Assembly (NCBI GenBank): GCA_021826965.1
Contig: JAKAYA010000005.1
Span: 16,049-80,048 of the forward strand
Source: Nitrospirota bacterium
GTDB taxonomy: Bacteria > Nitrospirota > Leptospirillia > Leptospirillales > Leptospirillaceae
Direction: 5' to 3'
DNA: 64,000 nucleotides
Of the stretch, positions 1 to 10,100 are shown piece after piece. Every line of letters starts with the position of its first letter. Position 1 is the stretch's first letter. The notes under the pieces are model-generated. The model ran no database searches. It worked only from the letters and a program-made list of their open reading frames with translations, and was not told where the DNA came from. The translations under genes and the position numbers were made by a program.

Positions 1-1
1 G

Positions 2-931
2 CTGAACCACCATCTCCGATTGTTCGAACAGGCCTTCGGAATACGCTTGACGGCCAGCGGACACCATCTGACCGCAACGGGAGAGGAAAGCCGCGTCCGC
101 CAGGGAGAAAAGGTTATCGTGGAACTCGCTTCTCTGATGGCATCGGGTTATTCCATCCGGGAAGAAGAAATCCGACAGGCCATCAACCTGACAAAAACCA
201 CCCCTCACATCACCCTTCGGGATCTCGTCTCGGAGTACCTGCCCATCAACAGTCGTAAAAGGGTCATTTTTCCGAAATCGGCCAACCAGTTGCACTATAT
301 CCAGGCCATCAAAGCCCACGATATCGTTTTTGGAATTGGTCCCGCAGGGACGGGGAAAACTTACCTTGCCATGGCCATGGCCGTGTTCTACCTCTTGAAG
401 CACTCCTTCCGACGGATCATTCTGGTGAGGCCTGCCGTCGAAGCCGGTGAGAAACTGGGATTTCTTCCAGGGGACATCGCCGAAAAGATCAATCCCTATC
501 TTCGCCCTCTTTATGACGCTCTCTTCGACATGATTGACGTCGACAAGGTCAACAAGATGATCGACAAGAGGGAAATTGAAATCGCACCCCTGGCCTTCAT
601 GCGCGGACGAACCCTGAACGATTCATTTGTTATCCTGGATGAAGCGCAGAATGCGACCATTGAGCAGATGAAGATGTTTCTGACCCGGATTGGCTTCAAC
701 TCCAAGGCCGTGATCACGGGAGACGTCACTCAGATCGACCTCCCGCAAGGGCGGACCAGCGGCCTGATAGAGGTCCAGAACATTCTGAAGAATATATCCG
801 GGATCGAATTTCTCTATTTCAACGAGGTCGATGTCGTCCGTCACCGCCTTGTACAGGAAATCATCAAGGCTTATGAGCGATATGAGAATCCAGACAATAG
901 CCAAAAAACTGCTGCGGATAAATCGGCCTGA
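2..931 (+). CDS. phoH: PhoH-like ATPase, 5' end outside window
   Basis: Cytoplasmic P-loop ATPase of the PhoH/YbeZ family, usually encoded beside ybeY and linked to RNA and ribosome quality control. The frame is open from base 2 with no start before the edge, and its first residues (LNHHLRLFEQAFGIRL) match the middle of the family's N-terminal domain, so the real start lies upstream and about 10-20 residues are probably missing. A TTG at base 20 is only an internal in-frame codon. The Walker A motif GPAGTGKT is near residue 118 of the visible part and Walker B (FVILDEAQN) near 210. It overlaps the HD phosphodiesterase gene and heads a phoH-HD-ybeY-ftsY run, a classic bacterial order. Confidence 0.95.
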   Translation: MNHHLRLFEQAFGIRLTASGHHLTATGEESRVRQGEKVIVELASLMASGYSIREEEIRQAINLTKTTPHITLRDLVSEYLPINSRKRVIFPKSANQLHYIQAIKAHDIVFGIGPAGTGKTYLAMAMAVFYLLKHSFRRIILVRPAVEAGEKLGFLPGDIAEKINPYLRPLYDALFDMIDVDKVNKMIDKREIEIAPLAFMRGRTLNDSFVILDEAQNATIEQMKMFLTRIGFNSKAVITGDVTQIDLPQGRTSGLIEVQNILKNISGIEFLYFNEVDVVRHRLVQEIIKAYERYENPDNSQKTAADKSA

Positions 932-2459
932 CCTGAAAACGGACAGGCTTCTTTTCCTCTTGTCGGGAACAGCTCTTTTCCTGGGGGGAATGATCTGGAA
1001 CAGGAGCGTTTCTCCCGTGTTCCCGGTAGAGCCGTCAACAACTCCCGTCGCTCATCCGGACACCTGGAGTTTTCCTTTTCTATCGAGCGGCCTCCTGATG
1101 ATCTTTCTGGTCTTGACAGCAGCCCGTTCTATCCGGCAGGCCGTCAATGCTCCACCCGACACGTTCGAACAGATCAACCGGAAATCGGTGAATTCCCTTT
1201 TTTTCACTCTCCTTTGCGGGACATGGATCCTGACCGTTTTTGCGGCGCCCTGGCTCTTCGATCCCAGCCGATTCGACCTTCCTCCAGAGAGCCGGGTCAC
1301 CATTTTGTCTCTCCCTTTTCTCGTTGCCTCCGCACTTTCGACCCACCTTATGGGAAGACGTCAATCTGTCGCCCTTGCCCTGATTGGCAGCCTTTCCTTG
1401 AGCATCCTTTTCCGCTCCCCTTCCTGGACTTCCGTCTTCATTCTGATCGCTTGCATCTTTTCCGGATACTCGACTTCCCTCTTCCGGGGTCGAATCGGGT
1501 TTATCAAGTCCGGAATGCTCACAGGCCTCTTCCTGGTCCTGATGGAATTATCCGCCCATCTTTACTGGAACGAACCCGGCCGATTCGCATTCCTGAACCC
1601 GTTTTTGACGGGACTCTCAACAGGCCTGCTTTCCGCCCTGAGTGCGGTGTTCCTTCTCCCGCTTCTCGAGCGCGGCTTCGGAATCCTGTCCGACATGGCC
1701 CTGACAGAACTTCTGGATGTCAACCACCCTCTTCTCCGCGAGTTCTATCTGAAAGCGCCCGGCTCCTACCAGCACAGCATGTCCCTTGCCTATCTGTCCG
1801 AGGCGGCCGCCACAACCATTGGAGAAAACTCGAAACTCGCCAGAATCAGTGCCTATTATCATGACATCGGAAAAATGGAACGGCCCCAGTATTTCATTGA
1901 GAACCAGGCCGCCTATAACCGCCATGAACTCCTTACACCCAGGATGAGCGCTATCATTTTGATCGACCATGTCCGGCGGGGTATCGAAATCGGACATCGT
2001 TTCCACTTGCCGCAGACCGTTATCGATGCCATTCCGGAACATCACGGCACCCGTCTGATGCAATTTTTTTACCGGAAAGCATTCGAACAGGAATCCGAAG
2101 GGTACCGAATGGGTCCGGATTCGGACTTTCGATACCCGGGCCCCAAACCCCATTCACGGATCACGGCCATCATCATGCTCGCCGATGCGGTGGAAGCGGC
2201 CGGCCGCGTTCTGCAGCGGTCCTCCCCCACTCCCGCAAGGATCCAGGGGATGATCGAAGACGTGTTTTCGGATATTATAAAGGACGGGCAACTGGATGAG
2301 TCTCCGCTCACTCTGGAAGAAATCGCCGCCATCAAACGCACTTTCACCCAGATTCTGGTGTCGATATATCACCATCGAATCCCCTATCCCAAAGCGATTC
2401 CTTCCGGACAGAGAAAGAGCATTTCCGCCCGGGCACAGGAGGCTCTGAATGCCCGTTGA
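873..2459 (+). CDS. Membrane HD-domain phosphodiesterase (PgpH/YqfF-like), short form
   Basis: Integral membrane protein with a C-terminal HDIG-type HD domain, the family that includes the c-di-AMP phosphodiesterase PgpH. About seven hydrophobic segments precede the catalytic part. Metal ligands are visible as SYQHS, YYHDIGK (near residue 330), EHHGT and LADAVE. Classical members (about 700 residues) carry a large extracytoplasmic 7TMR-HDED domain after the first transmembrane segment. Here only about 25 Pro/Ser-rich residues separate the first two hydrophobic segments, so that sensor domain is absent. I chose the ATG at 873, inside the end of phoH and preceded by AAGG; the ATG at 882 is equally possible. 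Its end overlaps ybeY. Family assignment is firm; the nucleotide substrate is inferred. Confidence 0.9.
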   Translation: MSDMRIQTIAKKLLRINRPDLKTDRLLFLLSGTALFLGGMIWNRSVSPVFPVEPSTTPVAHPDTWSFPFLSSGLLMIFLVLTAARSIRQAVNAPPDTFEQINRKSVNSLFFTLLCGTWILTVFAAPWLFDPSRFDLPPESRVTILSLPFLVASALSTHLMGRRQSVALALIGSLSLSILFRSPSWTSVFILIACIFSGYSTSLFRGRIGFIKSGMLTGLFLVLMELSAHLYWNEPGRFAFLNPFLTGLSTGLLSALSAVFLLPLLERGFGILSDMALTELLDVNHPLLREFYLKAPGSYQHSMSLAYLSEAAATTIGENSKLARISAYYHDIGKMERPQYFIENQAAYNRHELLTPRMSAIILIDHVRRGIEIGHRFHLPQTVIDAIPEHHGTRLMQFFYRKAFEQESEGYRMGPDSDFRYPGPKPHSRITAIIMLADAVEAAGRVLQRSSPTPARIQGMIEDVFSDIIKDGQLDESPLTLEEIAAIKRTFTQILVSIYHHRIPYPKAIPSGQRKSISARAQEALNAR

Positions 2460-2955
2460 GATTGAAAATTGCCAGAGAAAGTTTCCAGTGGACATACGTG
2501 CTCTTTCCCTCCTGGCAAACGAGGCACAGAAGAGTCTGGGGGAAAAGAAGAAAAACTACACGATCACCTTCGTCAACAATCGCCGCATCCGTCGGATCAA
2601 CCAGGAATTCCGCGGAAAAAACAGTGCCACGGACGTCCTTTCGTTTTCCTATCCCAATGCCTCTGCTCCGGAGATCCCCTTTCCGGACGGCGAGATACTC
2701 ATCTCCACCGAAAAAGCAGACCGGCAAGCACGCGAACAAAACATTTCCCTGGAGGCCGAGATCCTCAACCTGATCATTCATGGACTCTGCCACCTGGCCG
2801 GTTACGATCATGAGGCGGATCCCGCAGAATCCCTCCGGATGAAAAGGGCGGAACGAAAGATCGCGGAACTTCTCCGAAAAACCCTTCATCAATCCGGCGT
2901 TTCTTTTTCGGGAGCAAAACCACAAAGCGGGATTCAGGGAAAAATTCCCGATTGA
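2449..2955 (+). CDS. ybeY: Endoribonuclease YbeY (16S rRNA maturation)
   Basis: Zinc-dependent endoribonuclease acting in 3'-end maturation of 16S rRNA and ribosome quality control. The family signature is intact: HGLCHLAGYDHE near residues 110-121 supplies the three metal-binding histidines, preceded by the conserved block SATDVLSFSYP. The length (168 residues) is normal for the family. The ATG lies 11 bases inside the upstream HD gene, so the two are probably translationally coupled. Placement between phoH/pgpH-type genes and ftsY is a common bacterial arrangement and supports the call. Confidence 0.95.
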   Translation: MPVEIENCQRKFPVDIRALSLLANEAQKSLGEKKKNYTITFVNNRRIRRINQEFRGKNSATDVLSFSYPNASAPEIPFPDGEILISTEKADRQAREQNISLEAEILNLIIHGLCHLAGYDHEADPAESLRMKRAERKIAELLRKTLHQSGVSFSGAKPQSGIQGKIPD

Positions 2956-2986
2956 GACCCGCTTTCAGGAAAGGGATACGTTTTTC

Positions 2987-3919
2987 ATGAACATCTTGCA
3001 ACGACTGGGATCCGGTCTTAAAAAAACGCGGGAAAAACTTGGAAGCAGTCTGGCTCAACTGTTCGGGAAAGAACGCTCCCCCCAATTCTACGAAGAACTG
3101 GAGGATCTCCTGGTCCTTTCGGACGTCGGTCCCGAACAGGCATCCCTCCTGATTCGGGACCTGAAAAACTGGGAAAGAGATTCAGAAAACGACAACGGGA
3201 AAGATCCGGTTCTCTTCCTGGAAGAGAGAATCGCAAGCTTTTTTCCCCTTGATCCTCCCGTTTGGGTCGAACAACCCGACTGGAAGCCCGTCGTCATTCT
3301 GATGGTGGGCGTAAACGGAGTGGGAAAAACCACGACGACCGGAAAACTCGCTCACCGCTTCCGGGAGGAAGGGAAATCCGTTATTCTGGGGGCAGCTGAC
3401 ACATTCCGCGCCGCCGCAGTCCAGCAACTTCGCCTCTGGGGGGAAAAACTGGACATCCCTGTCGTGCATCAAAAAGAAGGTGCCGATCCGGCCGCAGTTG
3501 CTTTCGATACCGTCAAGGCGGCCCTCGCGCGAAAGATCGACGTTGCCATCATCGACACGGCAGGACGTCTGCAGACGAAACACAACCTGATGGCAGAACT
3601 CGGAAAAATCTACGGGTTGGTCAAACGGGAAATGGAAGACCGGCCGTTCGAGACACTGATCGTTCTTGATGCCACCCTCGGACAGAATACCATCAGTCAG
3701 CTCGAAAACTTCCGCAAGGCCATCCCCGTCACAGGCATGATCCTGACCAAGCTCGACGGCACATCCAAGGGCGGAATCGTCGTCAGCCTGGCCCGGAAGT
3801 TCCACCTTCCCGTCCGGTATGTGGGATTGGGGGAAGGCAAGGACGACCTCGTCGAGTTCGATCCGGTCCTCTACGCCCGAGCTCTCCTCCGGCCGGAAGA
3901 GTCGCTCCGCTCCTCCTAG
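2987..3919 (+). CDS. ftsY: Signal recognition particle receptor FtsY
   Basis: SRP receptor GTPase that docks SRP-ribosome complexes at the inner membrane. The NG domain is complete: N-domain helices at residues 1-90, P-loop GVNGVGKTTTTGKLA near 106, DTAGR (G3) near 190 and TKLDG (G4) near 248. At 310 residues it lacks the long acidic A domain of the E. coli protein, as in many other phyla. The start has AGGAAAGGG about 10 bases upstream. It follows ybeY by 31 bases. Its TAG stop is inside a CTAG that also supplies the stop of convergent aroE. Confidence 0.96.
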   Translation: MNILQRLGSGLKKTREKLGSSLAQLFGKERSPQFYEELEDLLVLSDVGPEQASLLIRDLKNWERDSENDNGKDPVLFLEERIASFFPLDPPVWVEQPDWKPVVILMVGVNGVGKTTTTGKLAHRFREEGKSVILGAADTFRAAAVQQLRLWGEKLDIPVVHQKEGADPAAVAFDTVKAALARKIDVAIIDTAGRLQTKHNLMAELGKIYGLVKREMEDRPFETLIVLDATLGQNTISQLENFRKAIPVTGMILTKLDGTSKGGIVVSLARKFHLPVRYVGLGEGKDDLVEFDPVLYARALLRPEESLRSS

Positions 3920-4812
3920 TCCCCTCTCCTTCCCGAGAAATCCGGATCGAAAGAAAGACTTCTCCCCAGCTTCCTGTGAAGAGCTTCGGCCATCACGGCT
4001 CGGGGAGCCGGATGTCCGGTCCATATCTCGAAAGAGAGGGCTCCCTGCTCCAGCAGCATTCCAAGTCCGTCTTCTCCGGGGATCTTCCGATCCGACCCCG
4101 CCTTGAGAAAAGCGGTTGGAAGCCCATCCGGACGGTAGGACAAGTCGAAGAAACCTTTTATCCCGGAACAGTCCACCCCTTCCAGAACGTGGAAACTTTC
4201 CGGAAAGGCTTCCCGGGAAAGGGCGTTGATCAGGATATCACCCTCTCCCGTTCCCTTTTCGGAGAACTCTTCCAGAGAAAGCACAAAGATCCCCTCCTTT
4301 TCCGGACCGGGAAAAAGAGAGTCCAGAAGAGCCCGTGCTTTTCCGGGGGAACGGTTTACGAGGGTCATCCGACGAAAGCCCTCTTCGCGGAGAGCGAAAA
4401 CGACGCTTCGGGAAGACCCGCCGGCACCGAGTACAATCGGGTGAAAGAGTTCCTTTTTGATTTTCTTCTCAACGAAAAGACGGAAAGCCGTCCGGAATCC
4501 TGGCACGTCCGTATTGGCACCGGACCATCCTTCCGGTCGTCTCGATACGGTATTGACGGCTCCGACCAGTCTTGAAACACGATCCTGAGAGGCGATCAAC
4601 CCGGAAATCGTTTCCTTGTGCGGCAATGTGACATTAAACCCCTCCACCCCCAGGATTTCAAGCGCCTGCAATGCGCCATTGAGCCTGTCCGGTGGAATTT
4701 CAAAAGGAACATACGCGGCATCGAGGCCCAGGGATTCCAGTGCGGCCTGCTGAAAAACCGGAGAAAGGGAATGGGCCACGGGATATCCGATGACGCCGTA
4801 AAGTTTCTTCAT
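3916..4812 (-). CDS. aroE: Shikimate dehydrogenase
   Basis: NADP-dependent reduction of 3-dehydroshikimate to shikimate in aromatic amino acid synthesis. The substrate-binding N-terminus (GYPVAHSLSPVFQQ), the catalytic Lys/Asp region (NVTLPHKE and NTD in GANTDVPGF) and the nucleotide loop GAGGSSRS are visible. The open frame extends upstream, but family homology starts at MKKLYGVIGYPV, so I use the ATG at 4812 (298 residues, slightly longer than usual). A small membrane protein gene lies 41 bases upstream on the same strand and may be cotranscribed. The stop shares a CTAG with the stop of ftsY. Confidence 0.95.
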   Translation of the reverse strand: MKKLYGVIGYPVAHSLSPVFQQAALESLGLDAAYVPFEIPPDRLNGALQALEILGVEGFNVTLPHKETISGLIASQDRVSRLVGAVNTVSRRPEGWSGANTDVPGFRTAFRLFVEKKIKKELFHPIVLGAGGSSRSVVFALREEGFRRMTLVNRSPGKARALLDSLFPGPEKEGIFVLSLEEFSEKGTGEGDILINALSREAFPESFHVLEGVDCSGIKGFFDLSYRPDGLPTAFLKAGSDRKIPGEDGLGMLLEQGALSFEIWTGHPAPRAVMAEALHRKLGRSLSFDPDFSGRRGD

Positions 4813-4853
4813 CGTGTCCGGAAAATCGATCGACTGGTGGTATCGGACATCAT

Positions 4854-5108
4854 CTAGGCGATCTCCTTGAGGACGTAACGGAAAACGACCCACAGGATGA
4901 TGCCCGCCAGAAGAGTGACCCCGGCGATCAGCGCAGCCTTTGGACCAGCAAAGATCATATAGAAAAAAACGAACAGCAGAAAAAGACCGAGGACGAAGTA
5001 GACAAAAACTCTCACCCAGTCCCGAAGTGTCATTTTTTCTTCGTCGGCCTGGACAGGTTCTGTTTCCACGTCTTTTTCACGGGTATCGGGCAAACCTGCC
5101 GGATCCAT
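4854..5108 (-). CDS. Small two-helix membrane protein
   Basis: 84-residue protein with no recognised family. The first 30 residues are charged and polar (DTREKDVETEPVQADEEK); they are followed by two strongly hydrophobic segments (about residues 32-53 and 58-77) and a short basic tail. The frame is open far upstream antisense to uvrC, but a GAGG six bases before the ATG at 5108 and the membrane character begin here, so this start is preferred. It lies between aroE (same strand, 41 bases downstream) and divergent uvrC. An inner membrane location is inferred; the function is unknown. Confidence 0.75.
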   Translation of the reverse strand: MDPAGLPDTREKDVETEPVQADEEKMTLRDWVRVFVYFVLGLFLLFVFFYMIFAGPKAALIAGVTLLAGIILWVVFRYVLKEIA

Positions 5109-5161
5109 CTGGAACCTCACTTCCAAAACAGAATGGTTGAGTCCTCTTTCTCGCGGGTCCC

Positions 5162-5172
5162 TATAGTATAAT
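5162..5172 (+). promoter_or_regulatory. Possible uvrC promoter -10 region
   Basis: Overlapping TATAGT and TATAAT hexamers lie about 35 bases before the uvrC GTG, in the gap between divergently transcribed genes. A TTGAGT at 5137-5142 is 19 bases from TATAGT. No SOS-type palindrome was seen here. Confidence 0.4.
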
Positions 5173-5204
5173 GAACCCATTCGGCAGAGAACAATGGAGG
5201 GAAC

Positions 5205-7103
5205 GTGACTAAATCGGAAAATCCTTCTGCAGATTCCCGTGTGTCCCCGCTCGAAGACCGTCTCCGGACACTCTCGGAGGAACCCGGCGTATACCTGATG
5301 AAGAGCGAATCGGGCGAAGTCCTCTACGTCGGCAAATCCCGGAGTCTCAAAGACCGTGTCCGCTCCTACTTCCAGGAGACCCGAACCCGTTCTGCCCGAA
5401 TCTCCCTTCTCGTCTCGCGTGTCTGGGACATCGAAATCATCCGGACCAAGACAGAACTGGACGCGCTGATCCTCGAAAATACGCTGATCAAACGATACCG
5501 GCCGCGCTACAATGTTCTGCTTCGGGACGACAAGACGTATCCTTATCTGAAGTTCAGCTGGAACGACTCGTTTCCCCGACTGACCATCACCCGACGGGTC
5601 CGGAATGACGGGAACCTCTACTTCGGTCCTTACCCTAACCCCTCCGCGATGAAAGACACCTTGCGTCTCATTCGCCGGACCTTTCCCCTTGCCACCTGCA
5701 CGATTCCTCTGGACAAGCCCACGCTCGAGCGTCCGTGCGTCGAATACCAGATAAAGCGGTGTCTCGGTCCATGTGTCCAGGGATTGACAAGCGAAGATGA
5801 ATACCGACAGGTGGCAACGGCCGTGAAGCTTTTTCTCCAGGGAAAAAGCAGCGACCTCCTGATGCTCCTGGAAAGGGAAATGAAGGCCTGCGCCAGGTCT
5901 CTCGAATTCGAAAAGGCTGCTGTCGTTCGCGACCGATACAGAAACGTCCTTCAGGTTCTGGAAAAGCATGCCGTCTCTTTTCCGTTCCAGCATCCGATTG
6001 ACGGACTGTACCTCGCGCGCACCAGAGAACTCTCTCTCATGGTGGTTTTGCATATCCGGAACGGACTTCTGATCGGGAAAAAAGAGGTCGAGCTGAAGAA
6101 TACCGAGGATGCGCCGGACGCAGAGATCCTCGTCGCTTTCCTGGAACAGTTCTACGGGAAAGAATCCGCCTGTCTTCCGGGGGAAATCCTTCTTCCGATG
6201 CCCTTGCCCGAAGATGATCTCATGACCCTTTCCTGGATGTCCGAAAAGAAAGGGGAAGACCCCGTCCGGATCATCTTCCCAAGACGAGGAGACAAAAAAA
6301 TGATTCTGGACCTGGTCAGGGAAAATGCCGAAGAAGCCCTTCGGGCAAGGGCGAAACGAAAAATCGCCCCCGAAACCCTGCTTGAAGAGACCCGGTCACT
6401 CCTGAACCTGGACCGGCTCCCGCACACAATGTGCTGCGTGGATATCTCCAATATAGGAGACCTTTTTCCGGTTGCTTCTCTCGTGACGTTTCAGGAAGGG
6501 CGTCCGGAGAAGTCTCTTTACCGGAAATTCCGGATTCGTTATGAAAAAGGCCAGGACGATTTCAAGATGCTGAGCGAAGTGATGGAACGACAGTTTGGAG
6601 AAAATCCTCTTCCGGATCTTCTGGTTATCGACGGAGGCCCCTTACAGCTCGATGCCTGTGTCCGCACACTGAAAGCGATGGGGCATGCGGATGCCTCCCG
6701 GCGCGTTGTGTCGCTGGCCAAGGAAAGAGTTGCAAAAAACAAGATGGAACGCATTTTTTTCCCGGGTCTGGATGCTCCCCTCGTCCTCCCAGGCCACCAT
6801 CCCGTGACCCATCTGCTGGTCCGCCTGCGCGATGAGGCCCACCGGTTTGCCTTGAAATATCACCGGACTTTGAGAGAGGAATACCTCACGCATTCCAGAC
6901 TTTTGAACATTGCGGGAGTGGGCCCGGCACGGGAGAAAAAACTCCTCCTTTCCTTCGGTTCTGTCCGGGGTCTGATGGAGGCGACGGTCGAGGAAATCGT
7001 TCAAAAGACAGGGCTTTCCACGATTCTTGCAGCTTCCATCCACCAGTCTCTTCGGGAACATCCTCCCGGCCCGGATCCGACAACCCCCGGGATGCCTTCA
7101 TGA
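5205..7103 (+). CDS. uvrC: Excinuclease ABC subunit C
   Basis: Dual-incision nuclease of nucleotide excision repair, acting with UvrAB. All modules are visible in order: GIY-YIG nuclease (GVYLM ... VLYVGKS, residues 27-47), the Cys-containing linker, UVR motif (LEFEKAAVVRDRY, near 245), the RNase H-like second nuclease (CVDISNIG near 410), and C-terminal helix-hairpin-helix motifs (NIAGVGPAREKKLL near 570). The length of 632 residues is typical. The GTG start at 5205 has GGAGG five bases upstream. The stop overlaps the next gene's ATG as ATGA, so translation is probably coupled. Confidence 0.96.
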   Translation: MTKSENPSADSRVSPLEDRLRTLSEEPGVYLMKSESGEVLYVGKSRSLKDRVRSYFQETRTRSARISLLVSRVWDIEIIRTKTELDALILENTLIKRYRPRYNVLLRDDKTYPYLKFSWNDSFPRLTITRRVRNDGNLYFGPYPNPSAMKDTLRLIRRTFPLATCTIPLDKPTLERPCVEYQIKRCLGPCVQGLTSEDEYRQVATAVKLFLQGKSSDLLMLLEREMKACARSLEFEKAAVVRDRYRNVLQVLEKHAVSFPFQHPIDGLYLARTRELSLMVVLHIRNGLLIGKKEVELKNTEDAPDAEILVAFLEQFYGKESACLPGEILLPMPLPEDDLMTLSWMSEKKGEDPVRIIFPRRGDKKMILDLVRENAEEALRARAKRKIAPETLLEETRSLLNLDRLPHTMCCVDISNIGDLFPVASLVTFQEGRPEKSLYRKFRIRYEKGQDDFKMLSEVMERQFGENPLPDLLVIDGGPLQLDACVRTLKAMGHADASRRVVSLAKERVAKNKMERIFFPGLDAPLVLPGHHPVTHLLVRLRDEAHRFALKYHRTLREEYLTHSRLLNIAGVGPAREKKLLLSFGSVRGLMEATVEEIVQKTGLSTILAASIHQSLREHPPGPDPTTPGMPS

Positions 7104-10100
7104 TACTCGCAATCGCCATGGTTCTGGCCGGAACCGGATGGGTGATTCTGACATCCTTTTTCCGGACGGTTGTGGATCCCTGGTTCAACGCCTACCCGCT
7201 TCTGTCCGCGCTTGTCGTAGCAACCGTGCTCCTCACCTATGCCACGATTCTGCTCCTCGCCGGGAGCAATTTCGGAAAACCTCTGCCGGAAAAAAAGAAA
7301 GTCAAGGGATCTTTTTCCTCCACACCTCCCCTGTACTATATCCTCCAATGGTCGCTCGTCGGAGGTGTTTTCATCCTTTCCGGCTTCTTCACACTCGGTA
7401 TGGTTCCGTATCTGTCCGGATTCCTGTGGCTCACCGGTACCGTCACATTGCTTTCCCAGCTCCTTTTCCTGATGATTCCCGGAAACTTCCGGCAAGAATC
7501 CGAGGCGGGCAAGGTGGACCTGATCCCGAATCGTCTCCGTCTCCGGGAGAAGGCCTACCACTTCTGGGACATGTGCATCATGGCCGGCGGTTTTTTCCTG
7601 GTGACCGGGGCGCTTTTGAAACCCATTTCCGTCGTTGCCGGACTCCTGTCAATCGGGACCGGCTTTTCCTGGCTTCTGGGAGCCGTTTCTTTTTCCCTGG
7701 TCAGCACAGTCCACCTTTCCGGAGCGTTCCGGAAAAAGACACCACCATCATCCTATACGGTCCCGGAAGATACGCTTTCCGTCTTTCCCAGGAACAACCC
7801 GGCAAGGATCGCTCTGATCGAAGCCTATTCGGCCCACATGAATACCAGGTCCTTCTTCAGCTCCAAAAAGAACGGAATTCTCCTCTGGGGTCCTTCCGTC
7901 AAAGCTTGCCACACGTTCTTCCGGGCATTGGCCGGAGAGACGGGACGGGCTTATATCGGGTTTGAACTGTCGTCCCTCCGGGGACTTTCGACTTCTGCCG
8001 TCGAGCACGAGATACGGAACATCCTTTACAGGATTCATCTGTATAAACCGGTCCTGGTCCACATCACCGACTACGAATCCTCCGTCCTGTCCATTTCCCA
8101 GCCGGAAAGGGACTCTGTCAAAAAACAACTGCTCCGGCTTTTGACACAGAAACATGCCCTTGTCGTCATGGACGCGCGTCAGATCGAAGATCTTCCTCCC
8201 GAGTTCAAAACCCCTCCCGTCGTCCACTGGGTGATCGAATCGGGAGAATGCGATGTTGCCACACGCATGACGTTCTTCCGTCTCTCTCTCAGGGAATTGG
8301 CCCGGAGAAACGAGCTTCTGCCCGGCCAGATTCCTCTTCTGACCCTCGAAATGATCGATGGCTACGACTTGTACAAACTTGCGGAAATGACGGAAGGGTT
8401 TTCCCCCGAGGACATCGACGACGTCTTGCACCGGAGCCTCAAGAGCGCCCGTTCACTCCGGAGATCGCTGCGACAACTCGATATCGACGTGTCGATCCGC
8501 CGAAAAATGCAAGGATGGCAGGATCCGACACTCGAACCCATGGAGTCGGTGCGCGCACGTCTGACCGAAGAAGCGATCGCTCCCGCCCTTGTCATCAGCG
8601 CTTCCGAAAAGATCCTGAAACAGAAGCGCCATGCCAGCGAATCCCTGCTGATCATCGGAAAAATTCCGAGCCTCCGCCAAAAACTCGCGCAGCTGCTGGC
8701 CCAAAAGGAAAATTACCACTTCTCCGCCATTGCCCAGAAAGAGTTCTCCCGGGACAGTCTGGGCACGTTCCGGAACTTCGTGATCCAGAACAAGAAACTT
8801 CGTCCCGCTGTCCTTTACGTCGACCCTCTGGAGCTACTTTTTCCGCGGGTCCAGCTTTCCCACTTCAGCTATCACGGAGAAATCTACAACCAGAAAGTGA
8901 TTGAGCTCTCACAGGTTCTTCAGGAAAGACAGTTCTGGCTGATTTGCGGAACTTCGGGCATCAACGACATCGATCCCATGATTCTCCGGAAGTTCTCGCG
9001 TGTGCTGGAAATCGGAGATGTCCAGAAAGAATTTCTTCAGGATGTCGAAACCTATGCGATGGAAAAACTTCTGGAAGGATTTTCTTCCGAGGATATCGAC
9101 TTTTCCCGTTTTCACCTCTTCACCGGAGAGTTGTCCATGAAGAACCAACCGGCAGGGGAGACAATTCAGAAAACCTCGCCGACATTCAGCCTGGCCCTTC
9201 CTGAAGGAGAACCGCCCCCCATCCGTGGCTATTTTGGCCGGGAAGCCCTTCAGAACGAGATTCTTGGAATTCTGGAAGCGGGACGTCTGAAAATCCGCAA
9301 GGAAGGCTCGGGGCTTCGTGGAACATTCTTCTTTCTCGGACCTCCCCAGAGCGGCCGAAAGGCTCTTGCCCAGGCTCTTGCCCGTCAGGTATACGAAAAC
9401 GAAGACGCTTTCGTCTATCGCGACATGGGCCTGTTCGACGAGCTGTTCTTTGCGGAACAGTTCCTGAAAAAACCCGTCTCGTCCTCGCAGACGAATCCGA
9501 TTCTGCCAGACGACATCTGGGATGTCTTCGCCAAAAATCCTGCACGACTTCTTTATCTGGACAACGTGGAAAGGGCTCATCCAAGCCTCTGGACCGCCCT
9601 TCTCCCGGTGCTCCGGACGGGTCGCCTCACATGGCAGGAAAACGCGCGAAACATTTCCGACAGCACTTTCATCCTGGCGTCCGGTCTTTTTTCACCCCAG
9701 GAATTTGCGCAGGTCGACCCCTGGGAAAGACCGGACGTCATGATTCGGACCATTCAGAACAGCAACAGAAGACTGGCCTACCTGCCTGTTTTCCAACCGA
9801 CCTTTCTCCAGCACGTGGATCTGATCCTTCCATTTTCCGAGTATGGCACGGAAGAAATTCACACGATTCTCCGCCAGACGGTAACAGGGATTTTGCAAAA
9901 TTTTGCAGAAAACTTCCCGTTTGAGGGGTCTCTTGCAGTGGATCCGGGACTTTTCGAGCAAATGATGTCAAAATTCGACATTCCCCGGAGAGGCATGGAG
10001 GGGATCGACCGAAAACTTGAAATCCTGCTCCTCCCCGCTCTGGCAAAGATTCGCGCATCGGCCGAAAGAGAGCCCGGTCCCCATAACTATGTCCTCTCCT

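Noticed and set aside
5109..6053. Longer N-terminus for the small membrane protein, antisense to uvrC
   Set aside because: The extra 300 residues have shadow composition; a good RBS exists for the 84-residue version.
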